Origin: Actinomycetota bacterium
GTDB lineage: Bacteria; Actinomycetota; Thermoleophilia; Solirubrobacterales; Solirubrobacteraceae
Reading direction: 5' to 3'
Length of the DNA: 64,000 nucleotides
NCBI GenBank assembly: GCA_005884115.1
Contig: VAXW01000005.1
Location: 248,001 to 312,000 of the forward strand
Position numbers and translations under genes: made by a program. Shown in pieces: positions 1-8,989 of this stretch; position 1 is the first letter of the stretch; each line of letters begins with the position of its first letter. Under the pieces are notes generated by a model. The model saw only the letters and a program-made list of their open reading frames with translations. It searched no databases and was not told where the DNA came from.

Positions 1-285
1 GGAGAGCAGGTAGCGGTAGCGCTCGTTGGACTCCTTCGCGGAGGCGTAGCCCGCGTACTGGCGCATCGTCCATGTCTGCCTGCGGTACATCCCGGCATGG
101 ATGCCGCGGGTGTACGGGAACTCTCCCGGCTCGCCGAGGTCGAGCTGCGCCGGCACGTCGGCATCGGTGTAAAGCTCAGCGATCTCGATCCCCGAGTCGG
201 TGAAGCGACGCGGGTCGTCGGGCCCGACAATCGGCGCCACGGTCAGCCGAGAGGAGTCTTGAGGGGCTGTGCCCGCGCGAGCCAT
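1..285 (-). CDS. Methylmalonyl-CoA mutase large subunit, N-terminal part (runs off left edge)
   Basis: Reading leftwards from an ATG at 285, 95 codons stay open to base 1. The protein has the start typical of B12-dependent acyl-CoA mutases: [14 protein letters not shown] near residues 30-43, then [18 protein letters not shown] (about 51-68), [12 protein letters not shown] (71-82) and SNERYRYLL at the edge. In this family the FPYTRG..MYR and WTMRQYAG stretches line the substrate channel of the (beta/alpha)8 domain. The enzyme interconverts methylmalonyl-CoA and succinyl-CoA (or an isobutyryl-type substrate) in the cytoplasm. The B12 domain and the rest of the gene lie outside the window. It is divergent from the intein-bearing gene, separated by about 76 bp. 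Substrate specificity cannot be told from this part. Confidence 0.9.
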   Translation of the reverse strand, partial: MARAGTAPQDSSRLTVAPIVGPDDPRRFTDSGIEIAELYTDADVPAQLDLGEPGEFPYTRGIHAGMYRRQTWTMRQYAGYASAKESNERYRYLLS

Positions 286-349
286 CAGCCCTGATGATAT
301 GGACCTGGCCAGGCCGCTTGCACAGCCGGGACTGGCTGGCGGCCTGGGG

Positions 350-355
350 TATCCT
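350..355 (+). promoter_or_regulatory. -10 hexamer TATCCT, leaderless start
   Basis: TATCCT ends 6 bases before the GTG at 362. There is no Shine-Dalgarno sequence, so transcription would begin at or next to the start codon. This supports GTG 362 over ATG 269 or 299. No good -35 box was seen. Confidence 0.4.
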
Positions 356-361
356 GCCAGC

Positions 362-2782
362 GTGGCAACCTGCCTGGTCACGGGAGGCGCGGGCTTTCTC
401 GGCTCGCACCTATGCGACGAGCTGCTCGCGCGCGGAAACAGGGTCATCTGCGTGGACAACCTGGAGACGGGCTCGCTCGCGAACATCGCGCACATCCGCG
501 ACCGCGACGTCTTCGTTCACCTCGGCCTGGACATCATCGATCCCTACGTCGTCGACGAGCCGGTGGACTTCGTCTACCACCTCGCCTCGCCGGCGTCGCC
601 GATCGACTACCTGCGGCTTCCCCTGCACACGCTGAAGGTCGGCTCCTACGGGACCCACCACACACTCGGGCTCGCCAAGGCCAAGCGCGCCCGCTTCCTG
701 CTTGCATCCACCAGCGAGGTGTACGGCGATCCCAAGGAGCACCCGCAGTCGGAGAGCTACTGGGGGCACGTGAACCCGATCGGGCCGCGCGGCGTCTACG
801 ACGAGGCCAAGCGCTACGCCGAGGCGCTGACCATGGCCTACCACCGACAGCAGGGGGTGGACACGGCGATCGTGCGCATCTTCAACTCGGTGCTCGCCGA
901 CGAGCAGCTCCTCTACGACGACGGAACCGAGCTGCGCCGGGAGACGGCCGAGCAGGCCGCGGCGCGCCTGTTGCCATACGCGTTCGCCGCCGGCTACGCT
1001 CCGCGGCGCGCGCCGGCGCCGGCCGGCGCACCCCCAGCCGCGGTATTGGAGCCGGCGCTCGAGTATCCGCTGCACGGCTACAGCGTGCCCGCGTTTGAGC
1101 GGGATGGCCGGATGGTCGCTGCCCTCGCCACGCATCTGATCGCGCATCCCACCGCGTCCCGCTGCTTTGAGGTACGGACCCGCTACGGGCGCTCGATTCG
1201 CGTCACCGGAGACCACTCGATCTTCGTCGAGGGCGCGGGCGGCGAGCCGCGGCCGTGTCCGGTGGAGCAGCTGGAGATCGGCGACCGGGTGGCGATCGCC
1301 AGACGCATCGAGGTGCCCGAGCGCGACCGCTACGCGATCAGGATGCTGGACGTCTGGCGCCACGCCGAGGAGGATGAGTGGAACCTCGAGGTCGAGGCAG
1401 AGGGCTTGGGCGAGCTCGTGTGGGCTAAGCGTCGCGAGCTGTTTGGCATTCTCGTATCGCAGCGACGTAACAACGGGCCCAATTGGCGCAATGGCGCCTG
1501 GACCAAGCTCATCAGGATGCGGCACGCCAATCGGGCGCCGATGCCGATCCTGCGACGCGTCCTCGACGATCTTCCGCAGGGCGCTCGCGTGCGCAGGCGT
1601 CGTCCCGGCAAGTCCTCCACGCTCCCCGCCCGGATCGAGATAACCGATGAGTTGCTGTGGCTGCTCGGCCTGTGGGTCGCCGAGGGCTCGAGGTACGCGG
1701 GGCGCAAGGGCGGTTACTTGACGATCTCATGTGAGGAGCCGGTGCTTCGCCGCGCCGCGAAGATCATCGAGGACCAGCTCGGGCTGCACGTGGTGCACGC
1801 GCCCGCGAGTGACGCTCGCGCCGCAGCGATCTACGTCCACTCGTACCTGCTGCTGGCGCTCATGGGTCACCTGGGTTTCGAAGCAAACCGCAAGCGGATC
1901 CCCGGGTGGATCCTCGGCCTGCCGCTGAGCCGGTTGAAGTGGTTCATCGAGGGCTACCGGGAGGGCGATGGTGTGCACTCGGGACGACGCCTGCAAGACG
2001 GCGTCCACCACGTGTTCGCGACGACCAGCGACGAGCTGAAGGACGATCTCATCGTCGCGCTCGCGCGCTTCGGCATCCTCCCGTCGGTCGGCCGTTATTC
2101 GTCGCGCATCAAGAAAAGGACCGGCGACCGACGCTATCCGTTCTGGACGTTGACCCTGTCCAGTGTCCGGCCGTGGAGCCCGCTGGAATGGGATTCCGGT
2201 GTGACGCAAGCGCTTAACGCACGTCTCAGCGGCGATCTGGTGTGGGCTTCAGTCACGGGGATCGAAGAGATCGAGGCCACGCCGCTCGTGTACGACTTCT
2301 CGGTACCTGGCCGTGAAAACTTCTGGGCGGGGACGGGCGTGCTTGCCAAGAACACCTACGGGAGCCGCATGCGTCCACACGATGGACGCGCGATACCGAC
2401 GTTCCTGCGCCAGGCGCTGGCGAGCCGGCCCGTGACCGTGTTCGGCGACGGCAGCCAGACGCGTTCCTTCTGCTACGTCAGCGACTTGGTCCGGGGCATC
2501 ATCGCGCTGGCCGAGTCCGGCTACCACGACCCCGTCAACATCGGCAACCCCGATGAGTTCACGCTGCTCGAACTCGCAGAAGTCGTCAGAGAGCTGACGG
2601 GCTCGAGCTCGGAGATCGTCTACGAGGCGCTCCCCGTCGACGACCCCAAGCAGCGCCGGCCCGACATCACGCTCGCGCGCGAGCTGCTCGGCTGGTCGCC
2701 CGAGGTCCCGCTGCGCGAGGGCTTGCAGCGCACGATCGAGGAGTCCGGCATCGAACTGCTGGTGGGGCGCAGCTCGGGCTGA
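362..2782 (+). CDS. UDP-glucuronate decarboxylase (UDP-xylose synthase) interrupted by an intein
   Basis: A short-chain dehydrogenase/reductase that converts UDP-glucuronate to UDP-xylose with bound NAD. The N-terminal extein (175 residues) has the Rossmann motif [11 protein letters not shown], the family block [14 protein letters not shown] and the catalytic YDEAK (Tyr-x3-Lys). The conserved RIFN|TYG motif is split by an intein, after which the C-extein (142 residues) continues [18 protein letters not shown]. The spliced product would be about 317 residues, the usual size of bacterial UXS, so splicing should give a normal enzyme. GTG 362 was chosen because the family begins only a few residues before the Gly-rich loop and a -10 hexamer lies just upstream; ATG 269 is in frame but adds 31 atypical residues. 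UDP-xylose would be a sugar donor for the polysaccharide made by this locus. Confidence 0.9.
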   Translation: MATCLVTGGAGFLGSHLCDELLARGNRVICVDNLETGSLANIAHIRDRDVFVHLGLDIIDPYVVDEPVDFVYHLASPASPIDYLRLPLHTLKVGSYGTHHTLGLAKAKRARFLLASTSEVYGDPKEHPQSESYWGHVNPIGPRGVYDEAKRYAEALTMAYHRQQGVDTAIVRIFNSVLADEQLLYDDGTELRRETAEQAAARLLPYAFAAGYAPRRAPAPAGAPPAAVLEPALEYPLHGYSVPAFERDGRMVAALATHLIAHPTASRCFEVRTRYGRSIRVTGDHSIFVEGAGGEPRPCPVEQLEIGDRVAIARRIEVPERDRYAIRMLDVWRHAEEDEWNLEVEAEGLGELVWAKRRELFGILVSQRRNNGPNWRNGAWTKLIRMRHANRAPMPILRRVLDDLPQGARVRRRRPGKSSTLPARIEITDELLWLLGLWVAEGSRYAGRKGGYLTISCEEPVLRRAAKIIEDQLGLHVVHAPASDARAAAIYVHSYLLLALMGHLGFEANRKRIPGWILGLPLSRLKWFIEGYREGDGVHSGRRLQDGVHHVFATTSDELKDDLIVALARFGILPSVGRYSSRIKKRTGDRRYPFWTLTLSSVRPWSPLEWDSGVTQALNARLSGDLVWASVTGIEEIEATPLVYDFSVPGRENFWAGTGVLAKNTYGSRMRPHDGRAIPTFLRQALASRPVTVFGDGSQTRSFCYVSDLVRGIIALAESGYHDPVNIGNPDEFTLLELAEVVRELTGSSSEIVYEALPVDDPKQRRPDITLARELLGWSPEVPLREGLQRTIEESGIELLVGRSSG
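887..2353 (+). other. Intein with LAGLIDADG homing endonuclease in UDP-glucuronate decarboxylase
   Basis: This is a 489-residue in-frame insertion between Asn of RIFN and Thr of TYG. It begins with Ser ([13 protein letters not shown]) in place of the commoner Cys. Block B is [12 protein letters not shown] with the Thr/His pair. Two LAGLIDADG helices, [13 protein letters not shown] (about bases 1651-1690) and [13 protein letters not shown] (about 1933-1970), each keep an acidic residue, so the endonuclease may be active. Block F reads [17 protein letters not shown] and the element ends AKN, followed by Thr as +1 nucleophile. The penultimate residue is Lys where most inteins have His. Known biology: such elements self-splice after translation and home into intein-free alleles. 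Boundaries follow from restoring the host motif exactly. Confidence 0.92.
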
Positions 2783-2877
2783 GCTCGCGCGCGAGCGCCG
2801 AGCGCCCCGAGCGCCGCGAGGCGCCGCGACGCCGGCCAAACGTCAATCGACCGCTACATCTGAGAGGCTAAAACGTT

Positions 2878-4515
2878 GTGAGCACAGAGATGGGACCGCG
2901 CCTGACGCAAACGTCCGCTCCGTCCGCCCCATCGGCTCGTGAGGCCTCCTCCCCGCAATCGGCGCCCGCGCGCGCTCAGCAGCGCCTCGGCCGCGTCACC
3001 TCGGCTCCGCTGAGCTCGGCCGCGCTGCGCCCGTCCCTGCCCGCGGCGATCGAGCGCAGGTTGCATTCCGAGCACGATATGCGCCGCAAGCGCCCCCCGG
3101 CGCTCTCCTTCGCTCTGCGTGTGGCCACCCTCCGACGCCTCGCGCGAGTGGTGTCGCTGCTCGCCCTCGACTTCGTCGGCGTCGCGCTTGCCATCTTCAC
3201 CGCGTTGATGCTGAAGGCGATCGTGCTCGACCACGTCGACGTAAGCGCCGCCGTGCATGAAACCGAACGCATCCTCGCGTTTGCCTACCTGCTGACCGCG
3301 CTCCTGTTCGCGCGCTCGGGCCTGTATGCAGAGCGCGCGCAGCGCCCCGGCCTCTCGCGGATCGTCGGCTCGCTGTTTCAGGTCGCGTTCGTCGCCCTGA
3401 TCTTCGCGGTCGTCTCCGGCGAACACTTCTCCAGCTACTACCTCTTCTACGGATCGCTGGCCTTCGCCCTGCTGTACGTCTCCTCGATGCGCGCGGCGTA
3501 CGAGTGGCTGACCGGCGCCGCGCTGCGCGCGGCCGGCTATCGCCGGCGCGCGGTGCTCGTCGGGGACGCGAAGCACATCGGCGATCTCGCGCGGGCGCTC
3601 GGCGACGCCGCGCACGCCCCCGTCGAGGTCGTCGGCTATCTCTCCGCGGATCTGCGGCCAGCGAGCGGCGTGCGCCCGCTGGGCTCGCTCGATGACCTCG
3701 ACGGAGTGCTCGCGCGCGAGCGGATCGACGAGGTCATCATCGCCGGGCCCGACTTCCCGCAGGTGGAGGCCGTCGAGCTGGTCGACCGTTGCCACCAGCG
3801 CGGCGTGCGCGTGCGCTTGGCGCCGTCGACGATGGAGATCCTGATCCACCGTGCGGAGTTCGTGCCCGGCCACTCGGTGCCCCTGTTCGAGCTCGGTCCG
3901 CCCGTTTTCGAGGGCGTCGACTTCGCGCTCAAGCGCAGCTTCGACATCGTCGGAGCGACGCTCCTCCTGGTGCTGCTGAGCCCGCTTCTGCTCGCGATCG
4001 TGATCGCCGTGCGCGTCTCCTCGCGTGGCCCCGTCGTATTCCGCTCGCTGCGCCGCGGCATCGGCCAGCGCCCGTTCGAGTGCCTGAAGTTCCGCACCAT
4101 GCACACCGACGCTGAGCAGCGCCAGGTCGAGCTCGAAGAGCTCAACGAGGCCACCGGCGCGCTCTTTAAGATTCGCGAGGACCCGCGGCTCACGCACGTG
4201 GGGCGCCTGCTGCGCCGCTTCTCGCTCGACGAGCTGCCGCAGCTGATCAACGTGCTGCGGGGGGAGATGTCGCTCGTCGGACCCCGCCCGCTGCCCCAGC
4301 GCGACTACGAGATGCTCGCCGACTGGCACCGCAAGAGGTATCTGGTGCTGCCCGGGATCACAGGCCTGTGGCAGGTCTCAGGCCGCTCTGAGCTCGACTT
4401 CGACGATCTCGTGCATCTCGACTTCATCTATCTCGAGCACTGGTCGCTGGCGCTGGATCTCACGATCCTGCTGAAGACGATTCCCGCCGTACTGTCTCGT
4501 CGCGGCGCCTACTGA
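2878..4515 (+). CDS. Polyprenyl-phosphate sugar-1-phosphate transferase (WbaP/ExoY type), copy 1
   Basis: A 545-residue initiating transferase that moves a hexose-1-phosphate from a nucleotide sugar to undecaprenyl phosphate at the inner membrane face. The N-terminal half has several hydrophobic helices and a CoA-binding-like region. A membrane helix starting KRSFDIVGATLLLVLLSP (near residue 352) precedes the catalytic domain with RRGIGQRPFECLKFRTMH, SLDELPQLINVLRGEMSLVG (from residue 451), GPRPLP and the closing PGITGLWQVSGR block. The first 60 or so residues are Ser/Pro/Ala-rich and look disordered. The GTG at 2878 has TAAAAC at 2869-2874 and no ribosome-binding site. It follows the xylose synthase by 95 bp and probably shares its operon. 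A second, different copy lies at 30968-32506. Confidence 0.92.
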   Translation: MSTEMGPRLTQTSAPSAPSAREASSPQSAPARAQQRLGRVTSAPLSSAALRPSLPAAIERRLHSEHDMRRKRPPALSFALRVATLRRLARVVSLLALDFVGVALAIFTALMLKAIVLDHVDVSAAVHETERILAFAYLLTALLFARSGLYAERAQRPGLSRIVGSLFQVAFVALIFAVVSGEHFSSYYLFYGSLAFALLYVSSMRAAYEWLTGAALRAAGYRRRAVLVGDAKHIGDLARALGDAAHAPVEVVGYLSADLRPASGVRPLGSLDDLDGVLARERIDEVIIAGPDFPQVEAVELVDRCHQRGVRVRLAPSTMEILIHRAEFVPGHSVPLFELGPPVFEGVDFALKRSFDIVGATLLLVLLSPLLLAIVIAVRVSSRGPVVFRSLRRGIGQRPFECLKFRTMHTDAEQRQVELEELNEATGALFKIREDPRLTHVGRLLRRFSLDELPQLINVLRGEMSLVGPRPLPQRDYEMLADWHRKRYLVLPGITGLWQVSGRSELDFDDLVHLDFIYLEHWSLALDLTILLKTIPAVLSRRGAY

Positions 4516-5510
4516 GGCCGCGCCAGGGCCGTTCCCGGAGGCGGCGCGGCGGGGCGGCGCAGCCGGCGGAAGAGCGGACGCGGGCCCTGAAGCTGAGCAA
4601 GCGCCTGCTCGTAAACGTTCCAGGTGGCCTGTGCGGCGTCCGTCCACGTCCAGCGCGGTGGCGCCGGGGCGGGACGCTGCGCGCGCTGGGCGGCGTCGAC
4701 CAGGGCATTCAAGTCGCCTGCCGCGACGAACGTCGCACGGCCCTGGAGCACCTCGCGGCGGGCGCGTGCGTCGCAGACGACGACGGGTGTCCCGCACGAC
4801 AGCGCCTCCACCGCGGTCAGCCCGAAGCCCCCGTCCTCCGAGGGGATGAGCAGCGCGCGCGCGCCGCTGTAGATCGCCGCCAGGTGCTCGTCGGGGACGT
4901 GCCCGGTGACGATCACGCCGGGAAGCTCGTACGCCCACGGGCGCGCCGGGCCGACGAGCACGAGCGCCATCTCGCGCGCCGTCGCTGCGAGCTCGGCGAC
5001 GTGCTTGCTGGGGTCAGGGTGCTCGAGGCTGCCGACCCACAGGAGGTAGCGCTCGGGTAGCCGGTAGCGCGCTCGCGCCTCGGCGACCAGAGGCGCCGAG
5101 CGCGGGTACATGACCGGGTCGGACGCCTCGGGGATCACGACCACGCCCTCCTCGGCGAGCCCCAGCCGCTCGACGGCGTCACGCGCGAGCGCTTTGGTCG
5201 GCACGATCACGCGAACGGCGCGCTGGACGGCGAGCTGGCGCAGGCGCATGCGCGCTCCGGCGCGCAGGTGCTCGCTGCGCCTCTTCAGCGCCGCGAGGTC
5301 GTGCACGGTCACGACCATCGGGCATGGGCAGTGGAGCATCGCGCCGTCCATCCACGGCGAGTGAAAGACGTCTGCCGACACCGGCCTGTGGGTCTCGAGG
5401 ATCTCCGCACCGGCGTCGGCTGTCTCGCGCAACGCTCCAAGCAGGCACCGTGCGTAGCGTCCAACTCCCCGCGCGTCGGGGAGCGGGCGGCTGTCGAAGG
5501 CCACCCTCAC
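4509..5510 (-). CDS. Glycosyltransferase family 4 (GT-B fold)
   Basis: A 333-residue retaining glycosyltransferase. It begins MRVAFDSRPLPDARGVGRYA, the donor-independent N-domain start seen in GT4 enzymes. The C-domain has LPERYLLWVGSLEHPDPSKH (donor phosphate loop region) and the EX7E-type motif SEDGGFGLTAVEALSCGTPV. Start is GTG at 5510. Its stop overlaps the stop of the initiating transferase by 7 bp (convergent). An AT-rich perfect inverted repeat lies just upstream at 5542-5565, between this gene and the divergent methyltransferase. The sugar transferred cannot be inferred. Confidence 0.88.
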   Translation of the reverse strand: MRVAFDSRPLPDARGVGRYARCLLGALRETADAGAEILETHRPVSADVFHSPWMDGAMLHCPCPMVVTVHDLAALKRRSEHLRAGARMRLRQLAVQRAVRVIVPTKALARDAVERLGLAEEGVVVIPEASDPVMYPRSAPLVAEARARYRLPERYLLWVGSLEHPDPSKHVAELAATAREMALVLVGPARPWAYELPGVIVTGHVPDEHLAAIYSGARALLIPSEDGGFGLTAVEALSCGTPVVVCDARARREVLQGRATFVAAGDLNALVDAAQRAQRPAPAPPRWTWTDAAQATWNVYEQALAQLQGPRPLFRRLRRPAAPPPGTALARPQ

Positions 5511-5541
5511 CTACCGCCCACCGTCCTCCCGCGCGCGCATT

Positions 5542-5565
5542 CCCGCAAAATAGTCGTTTTGCGGG
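5542..5565. promoter_or_regulatory. Perfect 9-bp inverted repeat, candidate operator
   Basis: CCCGCAAAA, spacer TAGTCG, TTTTGCGGG. It sits in the divergent gap between the genes starting at 5510 (-) and 5640 (+). It is an AT-rich island in GC-rich DNA and no terminator is expected in this position, so binding of a dimeric regulator is the simplest reading. Confidence 0.4.
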
Positions 5566-5639
5566 GTCTTGTGCAGAGATGGTCCCCAAGTTGCGCTCGA
5601 ATGAGCGGGCTGCGGCGCTCGCGTAGCCTTGGGCTCGCG

Positions 5640-6326
5640 ATGGGCTCGCGCGAGACCAGCAGGGCCGGCAGCCGGCATGAGCGGATCTGGGAGAGGGTCC
5701 CCGAGGGCTTGAATCCTCCGGACCTCGAGCTGCGCAAGCGCTTCCTGCTCGATCGCGCCGCGCAGGTGCCGGCCGCGGAGCCGGGACCGACGCGCGTGCT
5801 CGACGTCGGCTGTGGCGAAGGACAGCTCACGGCAGCGCTCGCCGACGCGGGCTTCGCCGTCACCGGGCTCGACGTGGCCGAGGAGCCGCTGCGCCGAGCG
5901 CGCGCGCTGCGTCCTGAGCTCGACCTTCGCCTCGCGCCCCCCGAGGGGGCCTGGCCGATCGACGATGCGAGCGTCGATGTGGTGTGGGCCGGCGAGACCA
6001 TCGAGCACGTCGCCGATACCGCCGGCTGGCTCTCGGAGGTGCGCCGCGTGCTGCGTGCGGGCGGCGCCCTGCTGCTGAGCACGCCCGCGCACGGGCGCGC
6101 GCTGCTCCTCAGCTTCGCCCTGCGCCCGGCGCGCTTCGACGCCCACTTCGATCCGCGCTCGGACCATCTGCGCTTCTACACCCGCCGCTCTCTCACATGC
6201 ATGCTGCGCGACTTCCGCTTCGAGTCGATCGACGTGCGAGAAGCGGGCGGCGCGATCCCCGGCACGCGCACCCTCAGGGGCACAGGCAGGCTGCTGCTCG
6301 CCTCGGCGCGGCGCTCGCGCTTCTGA
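5640..6326 (+). CDS. Class I SAM-dependent methyltransferase
   Basis: A 228-residue enzyme with the SAM-binding motif I VLDVGCGEGQLTAALADAGF, an acidic residue ending strand 2 (VTGLDVAEEPL), and WAGETIEHVADTAGWL, the acidic/His block typical of the type 11/type 12 methyltransferase family. Start ATG 5640 lies 10 bases after TAGCCT (5624-5629), with no ribosome-binding site; the frame is open further upstream but that part crosses the intergenic inverted repeat. It ends 8 bp from the convergent ligase gene. A role in O-methylation of a sugar or of a glycan terminus is inferred from context only. Confidence 0.85.
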   Translation: MGSRETSRAGSRHERIWERVPEGLNPPDLELRKRFLLDRAAQVPAAEPGPTRVLDVGCGEGQLTAALADAGFAVTGLDVAEEPLRRARALRPELDLRLAPPEGAWPIDDASVDVVWAGETIEHVADTAGWLSEVRRVLRAGGALLLSTPAHGRALLLSFALRPARFDAHFDPRSDHLRFYTRRSLTCMLRDFRFESIDVREAGGAIPGTRTLRGTGRLLLASARRSRF

Positions 6327-6334
6327 GCGCGCGG

Positions 6335-8989
6335 CTACCTCTTGGTGGTCGATGAGGATCGCGTCGCCCTGCCGGTGCGGCCGGCAGGGCTCCTGGGAGT
6401 GGGGCGTGGGGTTGCGCCCGCGCGGGCTGCGGCACGCCTGCGGCCGGCGCACCCTCTGGGGCACACCCGAGCGGGCACAGGCGGGCGGGCCGCGCGCTTG
6501 GGCGCCCCAAGGGCGCCGCGCGGCTTCACGGGAGCGCTAGCCGAGGCCCGCAGCGCCCGCACGTAGTCGTTCTGGATCGCGATCGCTTCTGGGTCTCCGC
6601 GCGCGATCAGCTCGGGTGCGATCGACTCGGGGTTCAGGTAGATCGCAGCCGAGAGCGCACCCAGGGCCGATCGCGGGCTGCCTGCCCCCGCGAGGGTGAG
6701 CGCTAGCTCGTCTTCGCCGAGCGCCAGCCAGGTCTCGGGGTTCGACGGCTGCAGGCGCACCGCCCGCTGGAGCGTCTTGGTGGCGAGGCCCTGGCGACCC
6801 GAGAGCTGCTGTGCCCGCGCGACCGCGAACAGCGCCTGGGCCGACAGCGGATCGCGATCCACGGCGCTCTGCGCTCGCGCGAGCGCAGCGCGCGGATCGT
6901 GCGCCAGCAGCGCCAGCGCGCTCTGGCGAGCGTCCTCGGAGCGCTGCGGCTGCCACTCCGCCCACGCAGCCAGCAGGGCAGCCGCGAGCGCGACGCCGGC
7001 GAGCGACAGTGCTCGCGGACGCGCCTGAAGGCTCTCGCGCCACGCGCCCGCGAGGGCGCTGCTCGTCGCGCGCAGCCGCGCGCGGGCATCCGCCCTCCCG
7101 AAGGCGAGCCCGCGCAGCCTCGCGACGGCGGCCGCGCTCGAGGACCGTTGCCACCCGAGCGGAGCTGGGCCGCCTGTGCCCCAGAGGGTGCGCCGGCCGC
7201 GACGGCGCGCGACCTCCTCGCCTGGGGCCTCGCCGGGGTGCGCGCCGGGCAGCGCCGGCGTGAGCGGCCCGCGGCCGGCGAGCCACCCCGCGCACAGAAG
7301 CGCGACGCAGGCGTCGCCAGGCACGTACCAGGTCCAGTCGGCGAAGGAGTGGATGCCGAACACCACGACCAGGCAGAACAGCGTCAACATCCCCACCCGC
7401 TCGGCGCTGTAGGGCTCCGGCCCCCGGTCCGGCAGCCTGCCGCCGAGCTGGCCCAGGTAGGGCCACCGGCTCGACCACCGCGACGTCCGCGCAGCGCCTC
7501 GCGCGAGCAGCCGCGATCCGCGTCCGTCGAGGGGCATCGCGCAGCGCGACGCCGCGGCCATGAACGCCGCGAACAGCGTCAGCACGAGCGCAAGGCCGAT
7601 CAGCCCGAGGTCGGCCATGGTCTGCACGATGAACCCGTGCGCGTGCCGGACGTCGAGCGTCTCGGTGCGGTAGCGCAGGCGTGCCGTCGCATAGCCTTCG
7701 GCGCCGGCGCCCACCCAGGGGTGGGCCTGGAAGACCTTGAGCGCCTCGTTCCAGTAGCGCGCGCGCACGCTGCCGACGGCGGTGAGGCGACCGGGGGTGT
7801 TGGAGGGGACGGGTGCGTGCGGGTCGGTCAGGGTGTGCAGCCCGTGGCCAATCGTCCCGGTGAACCCGCGATGGCTCGCCGCGAGCGCTCCGGCGACGGC
7901 GAGCGCGGATAGAGCCAGCATCGCAAGCAGCACCGCGCCGGCACGCCTGCGCGCCGCCTGCGAGGGAGGGCGCCGGGCGGTGAGGAATCCGACCGCCAGG
8001 CCCGTGAGGCAGAGCAGCATCAGCATCGCCGCCGCCAGCACCCCGAGACGGTGCCCCGCGGCCGTGCGCGCGCCGAGCGCCACGCCGTCACTGCTCAGTG
8101 CGTGCGTCGAGAAGTCCCATGCGACCACAGCGCCCGCGCCGGCCGCGCCGGCGATCAGCACCGCAGCGCCGCGCAGCCGCAGCGGCACCATCGACAGCCA
8201 CAGCGCCACGCCCAGCGCGAGTGCGACCAGGGCGCCGCGCGAGTAGGCGAGCATGAGCGTCAACAGCATCAGGCCCATCGCGGGATAGGCCAGCGCGCTG
8301 AGAAGCGCGTGCCCGCTGCGCCGCGCGCCCAGCCACATGCAGCCGATCGCGCCCATCGCTGCAGTCAGGCCGATCGCATTCCAGTAGCTGTATGGCGCGC
8401 GCAGGCGTGCGTAGACGTCATTCGCGTCGAGCTGATCGGGAAAGATCTTCGTCAGCAGCGCGTATCCGCACACCACGACCGCCGCGATGACGGCTCCCCC
8501 GAGCACGGCCGGCCAGCGCACGGGCAGCGCGCGCGCAAGGGCCACCGAGGCGCCGAAGAACGCCGTGTAGGCGAGCATGCGGCCCGCGTCCCGGTAGGAG
8601 TCGTCCGGCTGCACCGACCACACGATCGAGAGCGCAGTCAGGACCGCGAGCGCCGCGAGCAGCGCGAAGGTCGTCAGCCCGTAGCGGGCGCTCAAGCGCG
8701 GAGCGCTGCGCAACAGAAGCAGCGCGACGGCCGCGCCGGACCCCAGCGTGAGCGCCATCTCGACCCCCGTCATGCGGCCCAGCATCAGGCCGCCGCCGGC
8801 GAAGAAGACGATCAGGCACAGGCCCCCCGCAACCACGAGGGCAGGCGCCCAGGAGGAGAGGACCGACGCGCCCTGCGCGGGAGGTGGGGCGGAGGCCGAG
8901 CCCGCGGGCATCCGCGGGCCGGCGACGCGGCCGGCGGCGCGCGGGAGCACCGCAATCGGCGGGTCAGCTGGGGCGACGGGCGCGGACAC
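6335..8989 (-). CDS. O-antigen ligase/polymerase family membrane protein with C-terminal TPR region
   Basis: An 884-residue Wzy/WaaL-type protein. Roughly a dozen hydrophobic helices start near residue 46 (WAPALVVAGGLCLIVFFAGG). The large periplasmic loop contains RARYWNEALKVFQAHPWVGA and TLDVRHAHGFIVQ, close to the H/R motifs of the Wzy_C (O-antigen ligase) family. After the last helix comes a soluble tail with TPR-like helices (SALALLAHDPRAALARAQSA, GRQGLATKTLQRAVRLQPSN), then about 60 Arg/Ala/Pro-rich residues. Such proteins polymerise or transfer lipid-linked glycans outside the membrane. Start GTG 8989 overlaps the upstream secreted-protein gene by 26 bp, implying translational coupling. 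The same ligase-TPR architecture recurs at 28173-30227. Confidence 0.85.
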   Translation of the reverse strand: MSAPVAPADPPIAVLPRAAGRVAGPRMPAGSASAPPPAQGASVLSSWAPALVVAGGLCLIVFFAGGGLMLGRMTGVEMALTLGSGAAVALLLLRSAPRLSARYGLTTFALLAALAVLTALSIVWSVQPDDSYRDAGRMLAYTAFFGASVALARALPVRWPAVLGGAVIAAVVVCGYALLTKIFPDQLDANDVYARLRAPYSYWNAIGLTAAMGAIGCMWLGARRSGHALLSALAYPAMGLMLLTLMLAYSRGALVALALGVALWLSMVPLRLRGAAVLIAGAAGAGAVVAWDFSTHALSSDGVALGARTAAGHRLGVLAAAMLMLLCLTGLAVGFLTARRPPSQAARRRAGAVLLAMLALSALAVAGALAASHRGFTGTIGHGLHTLTDPHAPVPSNTPGRLTAVGSVRARYWNEALKVFQAHPWVGAGAEGYATARLRYRTETLDVRHAHGFIVQTMADLGLIGLALVLTLFAAFMAAASRCAMPLDGRGSRLLARGAARTSRWSSRWPYLGQLGGRLPDRGPEPYSAERVGMLTLFCLVVVFGIHSFADWTWYVPGDACVALLCAGWLAGRGPLTPALPGAHPGEAPGEEVARRRGRRTLWGTGGPAPLGWQRSSSAAAVARLRGLAFGRADARARLRATSSALAGAWRESLQARPRALSLAGVALAAALLAAWAEWQPQRSEDARQSALALLAHDPRAALARAQSAVDRDPLSAQALFAVARAQQLSGRQGLATKTLQRAVRLQPSNPETWLALGEDELALTLAGAGSPRSALGALSAAIYLNPESIAPELIARGDPEAIAIQNDYVRALRASASAPVKPRGALGAPKRAARPPVPARVCPRGCAGRRRAAARAGATPRPTPRSPAGRTGRATRSSSTTKR

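Noticed and set aside
2854-4329. Long minus-strand frame opposite the first initiating transferase
   Set aside because: His/Glu/Arg/Gln-rich composition typical of antisense reading of GC-rich genes; the plus strand has full family motifs.
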